Positions 7,204 to 8,733 of a stretch of 8,733 nucleotides of DNA are shown one piece after another. Both the position numbers and the translations under genes were made by a program. Each line of letters begins with the position of its first letter. Positions within the stretch are counted from its first letter, which is position 1. Below the pieces are notes generated by a model. That model ran no database searches, was not told the DNA's origin, and was given only the letters and a program-made list of their open reading frames with translations. The DNA comes from Acidobacteriota bacterium (GTDB lineage Bacteria; Acidobacteriota; Terriglobia; Terriglobales; Acidobacteriaceae). The stretch covers positions 1 to 8,733 of the forward strand of contig QIAR01000431.1 of the NCBI GenBank assembly GCA_003225595.1, read 5' to 3'.

Positions 7204-7210
7204 AAAGGAG
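7204..7210 (+). promoter_or_regulatory. Ribosome binding site that fixes the hydrolase start
   Basis: AAAGGAG sits 7 nt before the ATG at 7218. The frame is open upstream to an ATG at 7113, but that start falls inside the tandem repeat and the added residues have no family similarity that I can see. Confidence 0.8.
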
Positions 7211-7217
7211 AATCTCC

Positions 7218-8099
7218 ATGCCATATATTAATGTCGGAAAGGAAAACTCCGGCAACATAGATCTCTATTATGAGGATCACGGTTCTGGTAAGCCGGTTGT
7301 CCTGATCCATGGATATCCACTGAGCGGTGCTTCCTGGGAGAAGCAGGTGCCAGTTCTTTTGGAAGCAGCTCAGCGTGTCATCACCTATGACCGCAGAGGG
7401 TTCGGCAAGTCCAGTCAGCCAACAACCGGCTACAACTACGACACCTTCGCCGAGGACCTACACAAACTCGTGACTCAGCTCGACCTACGTGATTTCGCGC
7501 TGGTCGGTTTCTCAATGGGTGGCGGCGAAGTGGCGCGTTACTTGGGGAAATATGGATCGAAGGGCGTGAGTAAGGCGGTGATCATCTCAGGGGTCCCGCC
7601 GTTCCTGCTGAAGACGGCGGACAACCCGGAGGGCGTGGACGGCAGCGTCTTCGAGGGAATTCAAAAAGCTGTTGCCGCAGACCGCTACGCGTTCTTCACC
7701 GAATTCTTCAAGAATTTCTACAACACAGATCTCCTGCTGGGAAAGCGGGTCAGCGAACAGGCCGTCCAGGCCAGTTGGAACGTCGCGGCTGGGGCCTCTG
7801 CCACGGCCAGTCTTGCTTGCGTGCCAACCTGGCACGAGGACTTCCGCAAGGACCTGAGGCGGATCGACGTGCCCACACTGGTCATTCATGGCGATGCGGA
7901 CCGCATTCTCCCCATGACGGCTTCGGGTCTCCGCACTGCCAAGCAGATCAAGGGAGCACGCCTGTTGGTGGTCAAAGATGGACCGCACTGCATAACTTGG
8001 ACACATGCGGACGAAGTGAACTCTGAATTGGTGAACTTTCTTGGGAAAGGTGTTGCGCAGCGTGCAGTCTCAGCGTCCCAGAGCGAAGCCGTTGCGTAA
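7218..8099 (+). CDS. Alpha/beta hydrolase, non-heme chloroperoxidase/esterase type
   Basis: A 293-residue alpha/beta-hydrolase resembling cofactor-free haloperoxidases and aryl esterases. The catalytic triad is visible: nucleophile S99 in GFSMGGG, D228 in HGDADRILP, and H257 in KDGPHC. HGYPLSG (residues 31-37) forms the oxyanion-hole region, and YDRRGFGKS (58-66) is a further family mark. The natural substrate cannot be told from sequence; members hydrolyse esters or lactones, and peroxidase activity is often a side reaction. No signal peptide is seen, so it is likely cytoplasmic. About 17 residues at the end (VAQRAVSASQSEAVA region) extend past the usual fold. It follows a mobile-element-like repeat and is monocistronic as far as visible, with a 9-bp hairpin shortly after the stop. 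Its placement beside the formate dehydrogenase operon looks accidental. Confidence 0.9.
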   Translation: MPYINVGKENSGNIDLYYEDHGSGKPVVLIHGYPLSGASWEKQVPVLLEAAQRVITYDRRGFGKSSQPTTGYNYDTFAEDLHKLVTQLDLRDFALVGFSMGGGEVARYLGKYGSKGVSKAVIISGVPPFLLKTADNPEGVDGSVFEGIQKAVAADRYAFFTEFFKNFYNTDLLLGKRVSEQAVQASWNVAAGASATASLACVPTWHEDFRKDLRRIDVPTLVIHGDADRILPMTASGLRTAKQIKGARLLVVKDGPHCITWTHADEVNSELVNFLGKGVAQRAVSASQSEAVA

Positions 8100-8127
8100 C
8101 CAGACAATTCTTCGAACGTACTTCACA

Positions 8128-8155
8128 GAGGGTGCCCTCTCAGACCGGCACCCTC
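8128..8155 (+). terminator. Hairpin after the hydrolase gene, possible terminator
   Basis: GAGGGTGCC (8128-8136) and GGCACCCTC (8147-8155) pair perfectly over nine bases around a 10-nt loop, 28 nt after the hydrolase stop. No T-run follows on either strand, so it is not a canonical Rho-independent terminator. It may protect or weakly end the transcript. Confidence 0.45.
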
Positions 8156-8546
8156 CAACCTTGACTGCGCCCGACAGGAGAACTAGCAAAAACACTTCGT
8201 CGGCCCGGATGACCAATGGCCGATCAGAGAGCTCCTGCATCGGATTCCGAGGGCACAATGAGTGCTATTCATGCAATTGGGTGTCATGAGGGCGCTGAGC
8301 ACGGGGAGTGCGAACGCCGGCCCTAGCCGGACTTGCTAATTCATCCGGGTGATTCAGCGCTTCCAGACGGGTAGCAGGCGCATGCCGGATGTCGTACGCA
8401 GGGTGTTCTTTCAGTAGTGCTGCCATCCGGCTCGTCTGACAGAAAGGTTGTGTGGCATCGCCTGCAATCGACAATTCAGCCCCTGGCGGCAAATGCACGG
8501 AATTTTCGTCAGGGTTACTCCGACCTTCTCCTTGCACAAAGCCCAT
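8156..8546. other. Stretch with no recognisable gene
   Basis: About 390 bases between the hydrolase hairpin and the minus-strand terminator. Open frames exist, the longest being 93 codons on the minus strand (8265-8546), but I recognise no family in it, and its ATG directly abuts the terminator T-run. An 8-bp inverted repeat, GCCGGATG (8384-8391) and CATCCGGC (8424-8431), is the only structure I see. It may be decayed coding sequence. Confidence 0.5.
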
Positions 8547-8575
8547 AAAAAATGCCCTCGCTCCCGCAAGGGCAT
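8547..8575 (-). terminator. Rho-independent terminator on the minus strand
   Basis: On the minus strand ATGCCCTTGC and GCGAGGGCAT pair over ten positions (one G-T wobble) around a GGGA loop, followed by TTTTTT (plus-strand A-run 8547-8552, shared by one base with the stem). It lies about 85 nt downstream of the minus-strand stop at 8660, so it very likely ends that gene's transcript. Confidence 0.85.
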
Positions 8576-8659
8576 CTTCTCATCTACTTACCGTCCAGTC
8601 ACAGAGTTTTTGTCACAGTCTGCACCGGAACCCTACTCATTTCGCGAGCGATTCGAACC

Positions 8660-8733
8660 TCACAACATCTTTGCGCTTTCCACATGGATAGAATCACCAC
8701 TCACGTGACCGGTCACGGCAACGTGGTGTCCCT
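8660..8733 (-). CDS. C-terminal end of an unidentified protein entering from the right edge
   Basis: The last 23 codons plus TGA (8660-8662) of a minus-strand frame are visible: GHHVAVTGHVSGD, then SIHVESAKML. The alternating pattern VTGxVSGDxIxVxSxK looks like the closing beta-strands of a small OB-like or beta-barrel domain of the kind common at the ends of secreted hypothetical proteins in soil bacteria. The other two minus-strand frames hit stops at once, and a strong terminator follows about 85 nt downstream, both of which support a real gene end. The function cannot be stated from so short a piece. Confidence 0.55.
   Translation of the reverse strand, partial: GHHVAVTGHVSGDSIHVESAKML

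Noticed and set aside
8116..8122. ACGTACT after the hydrolase, an inverted match to part of the 7100-7149 repeat
   Set aside because: Only seven bases agree and the neighbouring bases diverge, so it is not good evidence for the other end of a mobile element flanking the hydrolase.
8384..8431. Inverted repeat GCCGGATG / CATCCGGC with a 32-nt spacer
   Set aside because: Eight pairs with a long loop in a 50-60% G+C sequence can easily arise by chance; no T-run or gene end is near it.
8265..8546. Minus-strand open frame of 93 codons
   Set aside because: No family is recognisable, no ribosome site is seen, and its ATG lies immediately after a terminator T-run, so it would rarely be transcribed. 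It may be decayed sequence.
8645..8665. tRNA-like GGTTCGAATC on the minus strand
   Set aside because: The bases on either side of the TTCGAAT loop do not form the five-pair T stem, and no acceptor or anticodon arm is found around it. It overlaps a likely gene end.
8704..8717. Perfect 14-bp palindrome CGTGACCGGTCACG
   Set aside because: It falls inside the coding end of the right-edge gene and is explained by the VTGHV codons. Nothing else suggests an operator.
1..8733. CRISPR array, rRNA, complete IS or phage genes
   Set aside because: No regularly spaced repeats, no rRNA-like sequence, and no transposase, integrase or phage structural motif was seen on either strand.

Overview
This window looks like a piece of a mesophilic soil-type bacterial chromosome of moderately high G+C. 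An acidobacterial source is my best guess. It rests on the style of the accessory genes (a DinB-like protein, a SpoIIE-type phosphatase remnant, a cofactor-free haloperoxidase-like hydrolase) and not on any marker gene. The core is a complete respiratory formate dehydrogenase locus of the FdnGHI/FdoGHI type.

Layout. (1) Positions 1-1677, minus strand: a gene set reading leftward, fdhE (formate dehydrogenase accessory protein), then a DinB-family protein, then the N-terminus of a GlcD-like FAD-linked oxidase that runs off the left edge. (2) Positions 1678-1910: a divergent control region with a good sigma70-type promoter for the fdn operon (TTGACT, 18 nt, TATATT). A second promoter candidate for fdhE lies so close to its ATG that the transcript may be leaderless. 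(3) Positions 1911-6815, plus strand: fdnG, fdnH and fdnI, tightly packed. fdnG is one selenoprotein gene (1911-5162). The in-frame TGA at 2490-2492 is the selenocysteine codon, directly followed by a bacterial SECIS hairpin. A caller that treats TGA as stop splits it into two false genes. (4) Positions 6816-7217: a gene-poor scar, holding the 3' end of a decayed SpoIIE/PP2C-type phosphatase on the minus strand, cut exactly at two tandem 25-bp repeats that resemble the end of a mobile element. (5) Positions 7218-8099, plus strand: an alpha/beta hydrolase of the non-heme chloroperoxidase/esterase type. (6) Positions 8100-8733: mostly non-coding, with a 9-bp hairpin after the hydrolase, then a minus-strand Rho-independent terminator serving a gene whose last 24 codons enter from the right edge.

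How the genes work together. FdnG is exported by the Tat pathway (SRRTFIK motif) as a folded Mo/W-bisPGD, Sec and [4Fe-4S] enzyme that oxidises formate outside the cytoplasmic membrane. FdnH carries electrons through four [4Fe-4S] clusters and is anchored by one C-terminal helix. FdnI is the four-helix diheme cytochrome b that reduces quinone. FdhE is the cytoplasmic maturation factor. Making the enzyme requires selA/B/C/D, FdhD and molybdopterin genes, none of which lie in this window.

I found no clearly new system. The points most worth a second look are the selenocysteine recoding site with a SECIS stem that appears to lack the bulged U, the Gly/Pro/His-rich insertion in FdnG, and the repeat-bounded phosphatase pseudogene.
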